From: Oidiodendron maius Zn
Lineage: Eukaryota > Ascomycota > Leotiomycetes > Myxotrichaceae
Assembly (NCBI GenBank): GCA_000827325.1
Contig: KN832871.1
Coordinates: 930,001 to 994,000 of the forward strand
Length of the DNA stretch: 64,000 nt
Reading direction: 5' to 3'
Part shown: piece by piece, positions 20,523 to 31,882 of the stretch
Layout: each line of letters begins with the position of its first letter
How positions within the stretch are numbered: position 1 is the stretch's first letter
Program-made: the position numbers and the translations under genes
The notes under the pieces: model-generated
Told to the model about the DNA's origin: nothing
The model's input: only the letters and a program-made list of their open reading frames with translations
Databases searched by the model: none

Positions 20523-22069
20523 TTACAAGTACAAGCCTTCAGGCTCACCCTCGCTCTTAGTCTTCAAAACCCTCTCCCTCGCAGCCCTAAAATCCGCCAT
20601 TTGGACTCTCATCCTTCGCTCTCTGAGGGCCATTAAACCAGCCTCGGAGCAGATGGCCTTGATATCCGCACCAGACAAATCATCCTTCTGGTTGATGAAT
20701 TCCTCCAGATCCACATCTTCATTCAAAGACATCTTCGATGTGTGCAAAGTAAAGATCTTGCGCTTTGTTACCTGGTCAGGGTTCTCAAACAGGATCTTGC
20801 GATCAATACGACCGGGTCTGATCAGTGCAGGATCAAGAGTGTCGATCTTATTGGTTGCCATGATGACTTTGACATCTCCCCTATCGTCGAAACCATCAAG
20901 CTGGTTTAGAAGTTCCAACATGGTTCGTTGAATTTCACGCTCACCTCCTGATGTGGACTCGTATCGCTTGGTACCAATTGCATCGATTTCATCAATGAAC
21001 ACGATAGACGGGGCGTTCTCCGCTGCGACCTGCAGGTTGTTAGTTCGCAAATGTGACGCGGGGGCGGTAGAGGTACATACTTGGAAAAGTTGTCTGACAA
21101 GCCGCGGTCCGTCACCCAGATACTTTTGGATCAACTCGCTACCTACAATGCGCAGGAAAGTAGCACTTGTCTGATTCGCAACGGCTTTTGCAAGGAGTGT
21201 CTTTCCAGTACCTGGTGCACCGTAGAGAATGACACCTTTCGGAGGCTTGATTCCCATTTCCTCATAGAGCTCTGGATGTAAAAGTGGAAGCTCTACCGAC
21301 TCCCGTACTTCCTGAATCTGTGATTCTAAACCACCTATATCAGCGTACGACTCGGTTGGGGCTTTATCAAGCTTCATAACCGAGACCAACGGATCAGCAT
21401 CGTCAGTCAGCACGCCGACAATGGAGACGGATTTGTGGTGCAGTAAGACACTCGCACCGGGCTCCAATAGGTCTTTGTCGACAAAAGACATGATGGAAAC
21501 ATAGTACTCCGGGCCAGTGGTGCTTGAAACAATGGCGTGATCATCATCGATCATCTCCTCTAGAGTGCCAACTCCCATCGGGCTGCCGCGCATATCATCA
21601 ACCCTCCCTCGTTCATCGGCATTTCTATCAAGAGCCTCGGAATCTCCGCCTGCCGTTGCAGGTGGTCCTTCCTTCGCTGCCTTGGCCTTTCGCAGCCGTT
21701 CCTGATTCTCGACGTATTCTTCCTCGAGGAGTAGATGGTCATGGATTCGTTGCATTCGCAAGTATCTCAGCTTACACCTTGAGGTTGGGTAGACAGCAGG
21801 AAGCTTCGCGGATGCACTTGGGCCAGCCGCCTTACGTTTCTTTCGGCCAATACGAGTGGTTGGCCGTGGAGGTGGCTCGTACTTGGGCTTGTCTTTCTAA
21901 AGACGGCCATGGTTAGAATCAGCAAGACAGTTAAATCAAGAGCTCGCGTACCTTCTTGTCCTTCTCGTCTCTGCCATCCCCTCCTTGACCAGCTCCTCCG
22001 AGGCCAGATTGTTGATTTCCCTACACCTGTTAGCTTAAGCTTGGGTCAGCAATAATCGTATCTTACCAT
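20523..22069 (-). CDS. 26S proteasome regulatory ATPase Rpt2 (subunit 4)
   Basis: Four coding exons on the minus strand: 22069-22067 (ATG only), 22020-21952, 21896-21081 and 21029-20523, giving 464 residues. Rpt2 is one of six AAA ATPases of the 19S base that unfold substrates and open the 20S gate. The spliced N-terminus [10 protein letters not shown] begins with Gly2, the usual N-myristoylation site of Rpt2. [12 protein letters not shown] and [27 protein letters not shown] follow, as in yeast Rpt2. AAA motifs are Walker A GAPGTGKT, Walker [12 protein letters not shown] and sensor MATNKID. The C-terminus GLYL is the HbYX gate-opening motif. The loop [11 protein letters not shown]... is longer than in yeast, explaining the extra length. 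The intron 21030-21080 is 51 bp, without stops and in frame. The gene is head-to-head with UBC1. Confidence 0.95.
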
Positions 22070-22834
22070 CGTGGCAGAAGCGGTAGTGGAATGTCACTCC
22101 CGATAATGTCACAGGAACTCCAACTGAGCAGAGTAAGGTGTTCTCGATGACAGTGTGTTGGTGATGATGCCGGAAGATGAAGGTGTGTGTAATAGAATCC
22201 AACTACTCAGGTCTACAAGCTTCGGCCAGGCGACAGAACAGGCGACAGGGACGCGCATGGGTCACATAGCGCATTGTCACGTGCCGCGAGTAACCCACGC
22301 CCACGATCTATGATGCCTGTTTATTGAGGCTCCCACACCCGCAATCTTCCATTTCCTCGAACCCGACGTAATGCGAGCGTAATATCCCAACCGGATAGCC
22401 GAATATCTTCACGAGCAATCAAATCCAAGGCGACCTTTTACCGAGGATAGCTGTCTACTTCCTATTCTTACCAGTTGTGCTCGAGAATAACCAACAGCGC
22501 CTGTGATTTGGGTCCTGACTGGTCGTCAGTGTACCCCACCAAGGTGAGCATACGCAGCGGGCGATTTGCTACCCAAGCTAGCATTTCTCTGGAATTCCTA
22601 GCCACGACTCTGCCTTTGTATACTGTAGTCAAGTCTGGTTGCATATGCTTAGAGACTGTGCTTGAATCTTGCTAATGACTGGGGCAGGCCTAGCTTTGTG
22701 AACAGTCTATCTATTCTACATCACAACGGTTGTCGGTGTGGCACAACGCTCTTGCAGGAGGGCACGACTCTGTGGTAAGGTCGTGTCTTGCCTTCCACTT
22801 TTAAAAGGACAGTGGTGATTGTACACCTCATAAG
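22070..22834. promoter_or_regulatory. Divergent promoter region, RPT2 (-) / UBC1 (+)
   Basis: A 765-bp spacer between the start codons of a proteasome subunit and a ubiquitin-conjugating enzyme. I found no match to the yeast Rpn4 element. GTCACGTG (about 22274-22281) is a bHLH/E-box-type CACGTG core that could serve either side. Confidence 0.6.
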
Positions 22835-23658
22835 ATGGCTTCAAACCGCCTTCGGCGTGTTGCCAAAGAGCTTGCAGATATCCAGGCGGATTCTGAGTCA
22901 AAGATATTCTGCGAGCCAGCAGATGGCTCAGAGCTGTCTCATCTGCGCGCATCGTTCCCAGGACCGCCAGATACACCATATGAAGGGGGGACATATGTAG
23001 TAGACGTGAAGATTCCGCATGAATACCCCTTCCGTCCACCTGTCATGTACTTTACGACCAAGTTATGGCATCCAAATGTCAGCAGTCAGACAGTATGTTC
23101 CATCCCGAAGGATAATAAGAGCACGCTAACGAACATAGGGAGCTATCTGTCTCGATACCCTTGGCTCGGCCTGGTCGCCTGTCCTTACCATCAAATCCGC
23201 TCTCCTCTCCCTCCAATCCCTCCTTAGCACGCCGGAACCTAAAGACCCGCAGGATGCGGAGGTAGCGAGTATGCTGATGAATGACCCGGCTCAGTTCCAA
23301 CAGGTAGCTAGAGAATGGGCCATTAAGCACGCGAATGCGCCCAAGAACGTGAATTGGAAAAGCACTGCTACGCCGAGTTCTACAGCGAAGCCCAAAGTGC
23401 AAAGGTCGCGGGAGGAGGAACTGAGACGGTAGCAACTCCGCTTCCTCTATTCAAGATATCTCCTAATACTGATATTGAAATAGATACCAAGGATATAACA
23501 AAGATCTAATCGACCGATTTGTGAACATGGGCTTCGATATCGATCGAGTTGTGGAGGCCTTCAAATTCGTCAACATCGACCGAAACGATGGACAAGACTA
23601 CGAGCTCGAGGAGGCATACATGGGAGATATTACAGCACGATTGCTTGGCGAACCGTAG
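22835..23658 (+). CDS. Ubiquitin-conjugating enzyme E2 with UBA domain (Ubc1/UBE2K type)
   Basis: Three exons, 22835-23092, 23139-23428 and 23484-23658, give 240 residues. The E2 receives ubiquitin from E1 as a thioester and builds chains, with K48 linkage known for this class. The UBC fold includes GPPDTPYEGGTYVVDV, IPHEYPFRPPVMYF and LWHPNVSSQT. The catalytic site GAICLDTLGSAWSPVLT crosses the first splice and contains Cys90. NDPAQF and AREWA close the fold. After a short charged linker the third exon encodes a UBA domain (about 190-230: LIDRFVNMGFDIDRVVEAFKFVNID). The E2 core plus C-terminal UBA is diagnostic of the Ubc1/UBE2K group, and the length (yeast 215) agrees. Confidence 0.94.
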
Positions 23659-26220
23659 ACTGGAGTGCCGGAGGCTTGGGAACTACGAACAAAGGTCTGG
23701 GGTCAGAAAGTGTGGAGAACTATTGACATGCATGGACTTGGCGTCTTGAGCAAGATTCCCTTTGCACGGGACGGTGGATAGCGGGAGCTGGCGTCGATGG
23801 TTAGTTGTAGTGGAGATCTTTAAACATAACCATATCCATTACACCACTTTATTCCTACCATTGTCCCATCCTTTAATTTCCTCTCAGAGGCCACCTGGGC
23901 GCCTTTAGCATTCACTATATGATGGCAGCGGCACTTACGCACTACGACGATGAGGCATATATCTCCCCGAATGCACTATGAAGGGCCATGAAGCGATGGG
24001 ACTGCTGGAGGTAACAAGCAAGAGAAAGCTAATCCAAGACGGACGCTTCCATATAGAATGCATGGCTTAGCTCTGCTCATATTCCAAGAGGACTCTCTGG
24101 TTTGTCTTCTTGGCTCCTTTTTACTCTCGCTCTGATCTATCGTGCTAGTAGGCCGGCGCCCCAAAGGCCGTTAACATCACCATCAAGCACCTTCAAAATG
24201 GCGTCTGATATCAAGACTCATGATGTATTATGCACAATACTGTGTATTTAGTTAGATATCTCGTCAGTATTTCCACGGTCGATCTGTTTCTATTATGATC
24301 GACTTGTCGATATCCTGTTGTTACACCGCGACAATTGAAAGTGCTCGAAAGTGACCGGATAGTCCTTTATGGGCCCCAGTTTTTTCGGCTATAGAATTAG
24401 ACGTAGTATCCGACCCAGGCAAACTTCCAACTTTGGATTTGGTTTGCCAATTCCAGTTCTAAGTCCAGGTATTCATCTGTTCCTGTTAACGGCCATAGCC
24501 CACTCGGTGCCGGTTGCTCTTGAGCCACTGACGGGTTTCTATCGTCCAAAAGCGAGACTGGAGATGGCAACTGGGAATAAAATGCTGCCGTATTGGGACA
24601 GACTTGTTAAGAATCTCCAGCATTGAATCATGTTGGAGAGTGGGACAGATCAGTTGTTCTGTAGATGCAGAATGCCGGAAACCTATCTAGTGGGCTTTAC
24701 TGGTCTCAGAGCCAAAGGGAACGAAACCTCCGAAAACAATATCTCACGGACGGGAGGTACAAGGAGGTAACTATTGCACCTGGACCACATGAACTCCAAC
24801 TTTGAAGCACTGCATGTACCATACATATCCACAGGTATCCGCTTGATCTTCCAAATGCCCTGTTTGGATAGGGTAAACAGGGTCCGGTTGAGCGGCTGGC
24901 GGTGGGGGCATTGATCTCGTATGTGATGGTTAAATGCAGATCAAGGCAAAACTGTTGGAGGGTCCGTCCCTGCTCGAATGGAGTGGTTCCCTGTACACGA
25001 ACACACTCGCCATAGGGAGTCCGCCCTGTATCCTTCTGTATGACCATATTTTTGTATCAGCACCACTTGCCACGCAAACAGATCGTAAAGGAATGCACAG
25101 CCCAACAAACAGAGAAGCTCGGCTTCTAGAACACCACTGTCCAGGCGGCAAGTGGGACACCAGCGGCGTCGGCGGCAGCGCCGGACTGGCGATCGCGTTA
25201 CGCAAGATGAAACGTGGAGACGTCTTTCTAAAGATAACTCCCATTCCACTCTTCTGGTTGTGCTTGAGCCTCTGGTGGAGACGCGTCCAGTTCAAGTTCA
25301 TCGTCGCGAGTTTCAAGAGTTCGCGCGTCTAGGCTAAGGGCGTTCATCGGCCTGTCGTTCCGTTGCCATCAGCAGTGGTGGCAACAGCAGGACGACGCAA
25401 GCACCGCAAGTCGCATTGCCTGGACGGGCAGGCGGGCGGATCCTGGTTCATGTTACGAGGAGGACAGTCGCACGATGGGAGAAGTGGGATCGGCCCTGGC
25501 AACCCTGATTGGAGATGGTCGAATGCCCCTTTTTTCCCTGCAAAAGTCCTACCCCAGTTTCTCTCAGAAGTCCCGCCGGGATATGCGCGCGGCCAGCAGA
25601 TGGAAGGTCGCTTGGCAGGGAAGAAAAGATGGTACGATGATGGCTCAGGGGTGGGATATAGAGGAACAACCAGGCAATAAATAAGAATCGACGGAGGGAC
25701 ACTCACACAAACAAATAGCCACCTCGATCACCTTGACGACGACCGGCCACTTGGCTCCATTGTCCTTGTCATAATTAATTAGACTCATTATTATCGGCAT
25801 CGCCCCTTCCTGCCCGCCATCAGCATTGACTCCTGTGTGGTTCCCCTCGAGGATTTGTTTCCCTTTTGGTGTTGTTGACCACTCCTCTTCCCCCCGAGAT
25901 CCCTCCATCCCATTCCTGCAGCAACAATCTCCCTCCCGTCTCCCCCCCTCTATACAAAAATCAACAAAGACCGTCCAACTCCAATCCACTCGCTCCTCCT
26001 CTGCACTTGCTGGAACTCTGTCTCCGCTTTCATTCTTTGACGCACTGTTGCGCACCCACAACAGACCCGTCCTAGCCATCACACAACGAACACCACAAGA
26101 AACAGCTGCAGCGCAGAGTCTTAAAAGGACCCAAGATCCTCGACAGACTTCTCCGAAGACCGCACGCACATACAAAGTAAACCCCGCGCGCAATCCCTCG
26201 ACCCACCGACGACCGCCAGG
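23659..26220. other. Long spacer and 5' leader of BAR gene, no supported gene
   Basis: About 2.6 kb. The left two thirds carries only short open frames in all directions. The segment 25.8-26.2 kb is strongly C/T-rich on the plus strand (TCTCCCTCCCGTCTCCCCCC), typical of a fungal 5' UTR or core promoter leading to the BAR gene start at 26221. Confidence 0.5.
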
Positions 26221-27697
26221 ATGAATATCAACAAGAGGCTCGACCGAGTCAAGCAGTGGGCCGGGGAGAAGATGGGCGCTGATGTCAAGACCAACGTCTC
26301 CGATGACTTCAAGGCCCTGGAGCTGGAGATGGCTCTTCGGCAGGACGGTATTACTTCCATCGCAACATGCCGCTATTTGCACTGACAACTACTAGGCATG
26401 GAAAAGCTGCACAAGTCCACCACCACCTACGTCAAATCTCTCTCGAAGCGCAACGATACCGAAGATAAGGAGAAGGTATTGCCAATTGCGTACTTGGGCC
26501 AGACCATGATGCACCACGGCGAGGACTTTGAGCACGACTCGGAGTTTGGGAACTGCCTTATTAGTGCGTATACCACTCTCCTACCGCAGAACTCTACTAA
26601 CAGTGAATTCCTAGTGATGGGCAGGACCAATGACAGGATTGCGCGACTACAAGAGACCTATGTCGCAAATACAACAAGCTCATGGCTCGAGTCGCTGGAG
26701 CGATCTTTGGCCATGATGAGGGAGTATCAGGTACGTCGCCTCGACCGCACCTACATATCGGTACTGATTGTTCCAGTCCGCACGAAAGAAGCTTGAAAGC
26801 CGTCGCCTAGCCTACGATGCCTCTCTCTCCAAGATGCAGAAAGCAAAGAAGGAAGACTTCAGAACAGAAGAGGAGCTGCGCTCCCAGAAGGCCAAGTATG
26901 AAGAGTCTAGCGAGGACGTCCTCCGCCGCATGGAAGATATCAAGGAGGCCGAGGCAGACAGCATTGCCGACCTAGGATCCTTCTTAGATGCTGAGCTGGA
27001 ATACTACGATAAGTGCCGCAACGAGCTCCTCCGCTTGAAGGAAGAGTGGCCCGCCCGGTAAGTCGCACCTGCAATTGCTCGCAACTTTTCTAACATGTCC
27101 AGTAGTGGCTCGTCCCCTCGTGATAGTCGACGAGCGAACCCCCGATCACGCTCGAATACCGTTCGCGACAGATACAGCACGTATGATGAGGCGCCATCAC
27201 TCACGGAATCTGAACTGGTCAGACCATCCATCCGCTCGCAAACACACCTGCCGCCGCCCCGCCTCGACACTCTCCAGGATTCCCGTCTCCGCGATGAATA
27301 CTCGCAGTCCCCATCAAGGCCTTATATCGGCCGCTGCTCGACCTTACAAGCGCCGATTCCCGTTCGAGGATCTCCCATCGCAAGCCGCCAAGACTCTATG
27401 CCAGCGGATGTTAGCACTCTCCGAAACCAGCTCCGACAAACGAATCGCATAACAACCAGTGGGCCAGACCTCTTCAGCGATCCCTCTGACGGGTCGACGC
27501 CGACCAGCGCCAGCCCAGATCGGTCGTATGGGACAAGAAGTGTGAGCCCTGCTACGAGTCAAGACAGCTCAAGCAGTCGAACTGCGAACACCAAGAGAGC
27601 ACCCCCACCTCCGCCGCCCAGCAGAGCTAAGAAGCCCCCGCCACCACCGCCAATGAAGCGCGCAGCTGCCAGTGCGAACAGCATTGAACGATACTAA
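26221..27697 (+). CDS. BAR-domain protein with polyproline C-terminus, no SH3
   Basis: Five exons, 26221-26347, 26396-26563, 26615-26730, 26777-27057 and 27103-27697, give 428 residues. All introns are 45-51 bp with good borders. Residues 1 to about 235 form a coiled BAR domain: MNINKRLDRVKQWAGEKM as amphipathic N-terminal helix, VLPIAYLGQTMMHHGEDF, DRIARLQETYVANT, a long charged helix of RRLAYDASLSKMQKAKK type, and SIADLGSFLDAELEYYDKC. BAR dimers bind and bend membranes in endocytosis and sorting. The remaining 190 residues are Ser/Arg/Pro-rich and disordered, ending in two polyproline runs (APPPPPPSRAKK and PPPPPPMKR) that could recruit SH3 or profilin-type partners. Related animal amphiphysins and endophilins carry an SH3 domain here; none is visible. 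It is not of the Pil1/Lsp1 eisosome type. Confidence 0.88.
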
Positions 27698-28806
27698 TGT
27701 GGTAGCACCTAGTAGTCGATAAACCAACACAGCTGTACCCTCAAATCGTACTTCTGAGATTTCTTTTCTCGCTGGCATTCTATGCGGACCACCTGAGCGT
27801 GGTTCCTATCCTATACTTGTAAAAGAAGCAAGAAGGGTGGCCTTTTACCTCACATACCTTTATCCAGGGCTTGGATGTTACGATTATACCTTTCTTTTAA
27901 TGAAGCATAATCATATTCGCTGGCGGTGACTGTTTATTACAGGTTCTTCCCCCCGGTATGGTTGTTACGGATACGATACCCCTCTTGTTCTTTCTTCTCA
28001 CGGCTGGCTGGTTCACTTCAATAGGGGAACATTCCGAGAATATCTGAAGCTTCAGTTTGATAGGTAGTATGGAATTATTATCTTCCTTGGCGTTTGGGAT
28101 GGAGGAGAATGGCCTCTGAGAGGCTTATTGTACGGCGATGATGTCTTATTAAACCCCCAGGTTGAGCGTGCTATGCTAGATAGAAGGTCAGCCACTACAT
28201 TGTAGCCTCTCAATTTCCACTTCGAATATTGTGACCTCTTAGGTATGACGTGGAGCCTTACCACGTAATGTAAAGTCGCCATCAGTCATCAATGAACTTT
28301 TATTAAGCGAATCAGTTGATCTGTTTGTTGCACTGCATGCCAAAATGAAAAACAATAAGCTAATCAGCTTCCTTAACGAACCTATGATTGTGAAGAGAGG
28401 TTTTACATATGAGGATTTCTTACGCAACCCGCGTTGCCTTCTAGCGGAAAGCGACTTCAATCCTCATAACACTAGACACGGCAGGAAAAATATAATCCCG
28501 TCAATGTGCTGTGTTACAAAATGACAGCTGCTACAGTACCCCGAGACAGAATTCGCACGGTTGTGGAGCGATGGAACTGGACGCTGTACATCCTGTGCTA
28601 TCCAGATTGGAAAGGAGCTTGAGCGCGTTTTGGTGATTTTGAAGATGTGGCGCTTGAAGACTTGGCGGACATAAGCACGATAGGGGTTCGCTTAAATAAT
28701 AGGAGGCAAGCCACCAAAGCTTAAAAGTATGTTAGAAGTATGTACGAAATGGTATATATATATGAACATCAGAAAATTATAAGAGCGTCGGTATGGAGTC
28801 GCCATA
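27698..28806. other. Convergent spacer with possible gene relic on plus strand
   Basis: About 1.1 kb between the 3' ends of the BAR and GH23 genes. On the plus strand an 87-codon open segment ends at a TGA near 28524 and another of about 45 codons lies near 28069-28200, in different frames (see findings). A (TA)n run lies at 28753-28763. No intact gene is supported. Confidence 0.45.
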
Positions 28807-29612
28807 TTAACAGAGGGCCCCATTGCTGCAGGAGCCCTGGCAACGATATGTCCCGATCCAGCTCTGATCCCCGTACGGGTTCAAGCCCGTGAACCAGCCG
28901 TTCAAGGTCTGCTGGAGGTAGTCCAGATTCTGGGGCTCGCCATTGCTCTGTCCTTCTGCGGAACATGGATAATCGTCTGTGAGACCCTTGTTGCTATTCA
29001 GACCAGACCCGGCCATGAACCAGCCGTTGTAGCTGCCGATTGCGGCAATGGCATTGTTGCCGTACTGATCGAGCTGGGACCGGAGGTAGTTCGCACCGGC
29101 GTTGACGTTATCCTGGATCGAATCCGTACACACGCCGTTAGGATAATTGTCGCAGGACACCTGCATCAGGCCTGGTGTAGGCCCGCCGGCATCGGCCTGG
29201 CATGAGGACTCCTGCATCGCGATGAAAGCGAGGATAGTCGGGTCAATGCCGTGGCTGTCGCCGCCGATCTGGAAGTACGAGTCGTACTGCTCACAGCTGC
29301 TGCCAGCACCTGCGTAGAAAGCGGGGCGGTTGATGTGATACAAGGTCGTAAAATTCAGGAACGGCGGGTTCCAGCCATCGCCGTCCAGGCCCGTATTGAA
29401 CCAATCCTCGGATCTAGAGAGTCATAACAATTAGCTGTAGAACAAGAAGGATTCGAGAGATAAATTTACCCATTGGGGCCAGCTCCGGGCGTGACATCCT
29501 CTGTAGCTCCTTGGGCCTCTGGGTTGATACCAATTCCGGGGTCGACACTCTGTGCGCCAGCCAGACGTATAATAGTGGCCAAGATCAGATAATGAGTTGC
29601 GTATTGAGCCAT
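28807..29612 (-). CDS. Secreted lytic-transglycosylase-like (GH23, SLT domain) protein
   Basis: Two exons on the minus strand, 29612-29470 and 29413-28807, give 249 residues. The first exon provides a signal peptide (MAQYATHYLILATIIRLAGAQS). The second holds the lysozyme-like SLT fold: FIAMQESSCQ with catalytic Glu116, PGLMQVSCDNYP (the GLMQV box), NVNAGANYLRSQLDQYG, and AIGSYNGW (the A-x-Y-N-G box). Family members cleave the beta-1,4 MurNAc-GlcNAc bond of peptidoglycan. Two late Cys-containing segments (YRCQGSCSNGALC) suggest extracellular disulfides. In a fungus, which has no peptidoglycan, an antibacterial or bacterial-cell-wall feeding role is plausible but inferred. Chitin-like substrates are an alternative. 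A bacterial origin by ancient transfer is possible, though the intron and signal peptide look fully fungal. Confidence 0.87.
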
Positions 29613-31882
29613 TTTGAAGAGAATAGCTATTAAAGAAACTTAGAGTTTCATACTGCCGGGCTTTCTTGACGGTTCTTATAGAGCCTATAGTTATACCTGC
29701 CAGGCTATACTACCTACCTTCAGGGCGGCATGACCTCGGGACGACAGACGTCACTGAGCAATGCTGCTGCGCTGACATGAATGAATTTGGGAGGAAGCTC
29801 GTTCGGCTCAAATTCTCGGGCAATTAGGGATCAAGTATATGTAGGATCGATGGTAGGGTCCACTAATTAAGGTATTCGAGAATAAACTCGCAGCAGTTCA
29901 CCCGAAGCGGTCCCGAGCTACGGCATAGTTATAGCGGCTAGACATGGGGTGAAACAACCCCCACAAGCCCATCTGAGAGACGGATACCGACAGGCGGGCG
30001 ATTCTCCTTCAAGCCTCGATGAATCTTCAGAAGACAATCCCATGTGCCTCTATAGAGTAATAAACCATGTGGAAGTAATCGGAGAAGGCACCCTTTGCAT
30101 AGACCTCAGGGAGGGAGGCGGGAGGCGGGAAGCGGAGGCGGCCAAAGAACTGTACACGGTTTAGAGGAAGGATGATCCCGCATCCTATTCTTCATTTATC
30201 CGTTTCTTGGTGGCAAAGTTAAACCCCAAGACAAGGGCAGCATCGAAAACACTCGAAGTGGACGCTACCAGATCAAAAAAAAAGGTTAACAGGGGGCTTC
30301 CTATCTCACTATCGCTTGATAACCTATCTCTCTTCTCCACAAGCCTGAGCATTCCGACTTGATCAATGTGCCTCCAAGCATGACCGTACTACAGCCAGCC
30401 GCTCAAATCGATCATGATTTTCCCGGAAACCTTGAAGTAGAGATCTTCGCTCTGCCGAAGGATAGGGAGGATCGAAGGCATTAATGTTGTTGACGTCTTT
30501 GTTGCGGCCGGGGTCTCGCTAAGGCTCGGCCCCTGGGTTAATTTACGACGCTGACTCTCTACCAGCTGGCCAATCCAATATCACAGTTAGAGTAATATAA
30601 ATCATAGCTGAACTCAATTTGCTCAATTCTATAACACATTAAGAAAATGACACCTCCGTGAACTCTCAAGTCGTCAAACCCCAGCCAGCGGCGTGCCGCT
30701 TCCTTTTACGCCCAAACTCTTGGAAGCCATCCTCCTCGAACGGCGCTACCGGGTTCTCCTTTTCCATCCCAGCGAGTGTGTGCCTTCTTCTACAACATCA
30801 TCAAGACATCCCGTGTCCCTACAAAAGCATTATTCTTTATCCCTCGTCCCACTCCGCACACTCTCCAGAAGAACCTTCTCCTCTTTAACAGGGCTGGGCG
30901 GACTATGTTGTCCACCGAATCCCAAGATCTAGACCCATAAACGGCAGCTCAAACGCCTTCTACTCCCGGCATAAGCACCTTGACGTCACTGCCGTGGACT
31001 GCGTGGCGTGCCGAAAGATGCGAGCTCCATATGAGAGACCCAAGGCCAGCTAGCGAAGGATGTTGGTGTCGCAGCTACCAGTTGCAATTCTCGAGGCAGA
31101 TCGCAAAGGCTAAACTGCAATACCGGACTCACAATGAGCGTGCTGGAGAGCAATTGCAGGGTGGATTGAAACGGGCTTCGTAATCTGGAACGGCTGGTCT
31201 AAAATGTCCGTAATTGTAAATGCTATGCCATTGGCTATGGAGACGCATTGATGGGCAGGATGAGCATTAATCGTGCTCATTTATGTGTATTCATAAATCT
31301 ACCATGCGGGGATTTCGGGGATTTTCCCTCTACCTTAAGACATGTCTTCACATGAAGAGACCTTCGGATCCGGGAAATGAAGATGCTAGGTGTTAGCCAT
31401 GTAGCCTGGTCCCAGCCTCATTGCACAAGGCTAATACACCTTAACGAAAAGATCTATAGCCTCGCTACTGTCGTGTGGAAACGACTCACAACTTAGCTGG
31501 AACTATCAAGGTGAGTCCTAGTTCGAGCCTATAAGCGCCGCCTGATACGTGTGCCTTCTGGTTTGATATTTATCTCATACCCAGATCCCCCTATTCATCA
31601 GTATTTTACGCTTGCATTATATAATAAAGTAGGGCAATACAGGAATGGCATGTATGTAATGTATATGCTAGAGTGGGTATTAATATATTTCTATATTGGC
31701 TTAATATAAGCCACTGCCAACTTCAGATGTCTAAAGCCTGCACTAAAACGAGCATAGAAGCGGAAAGTGTCTGAGACATCTCCAAAATTAACCTCCAAAA
31801 AACGCCGTTGCAATGTCAGTGTGCCAGAAGACACTGTGGGTATCTATAACCTAATACATCCTGCCACAACGTCTTCGGGCCA
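29613..31882. other. Spacer between two minus-strand genes, no supported gene
   Basis: About 2.3 kb comprising the promoter of the GH23 gene and the 3' flank of the ABC transporter. Short open frames at 30.65-30.93 kb on the plus strand read as protein-like in places (LPFTPKLLEAILLERRYR), but there is no start context, intron pattern or recognisable domain. The section 31.55-31.75 kb is AT-rich, consistent with the ABC transporter 3' UTR. Confidence 0.5.

Noticed and set aside
24700-25700. Open frames up to about 130 codons on both strands
   Set aside because: Antisense frames overlap with no recognisable domain, signal peptide or introns; composition is not convincing.
28868-28886. T-arm-like GGGTTCAAGCCC palindrome
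   Set aside because: It lies inside the GH23 coding exon and encodes conserved-looking residues; no cloverleaf around it.
30658-31183. Plus-strand frames with protein-like stretches (LPFTPKLLEAILLERRYR)
   Set aside because: No reasonable start or intron structure and no family recognised; too little to call even a relic.
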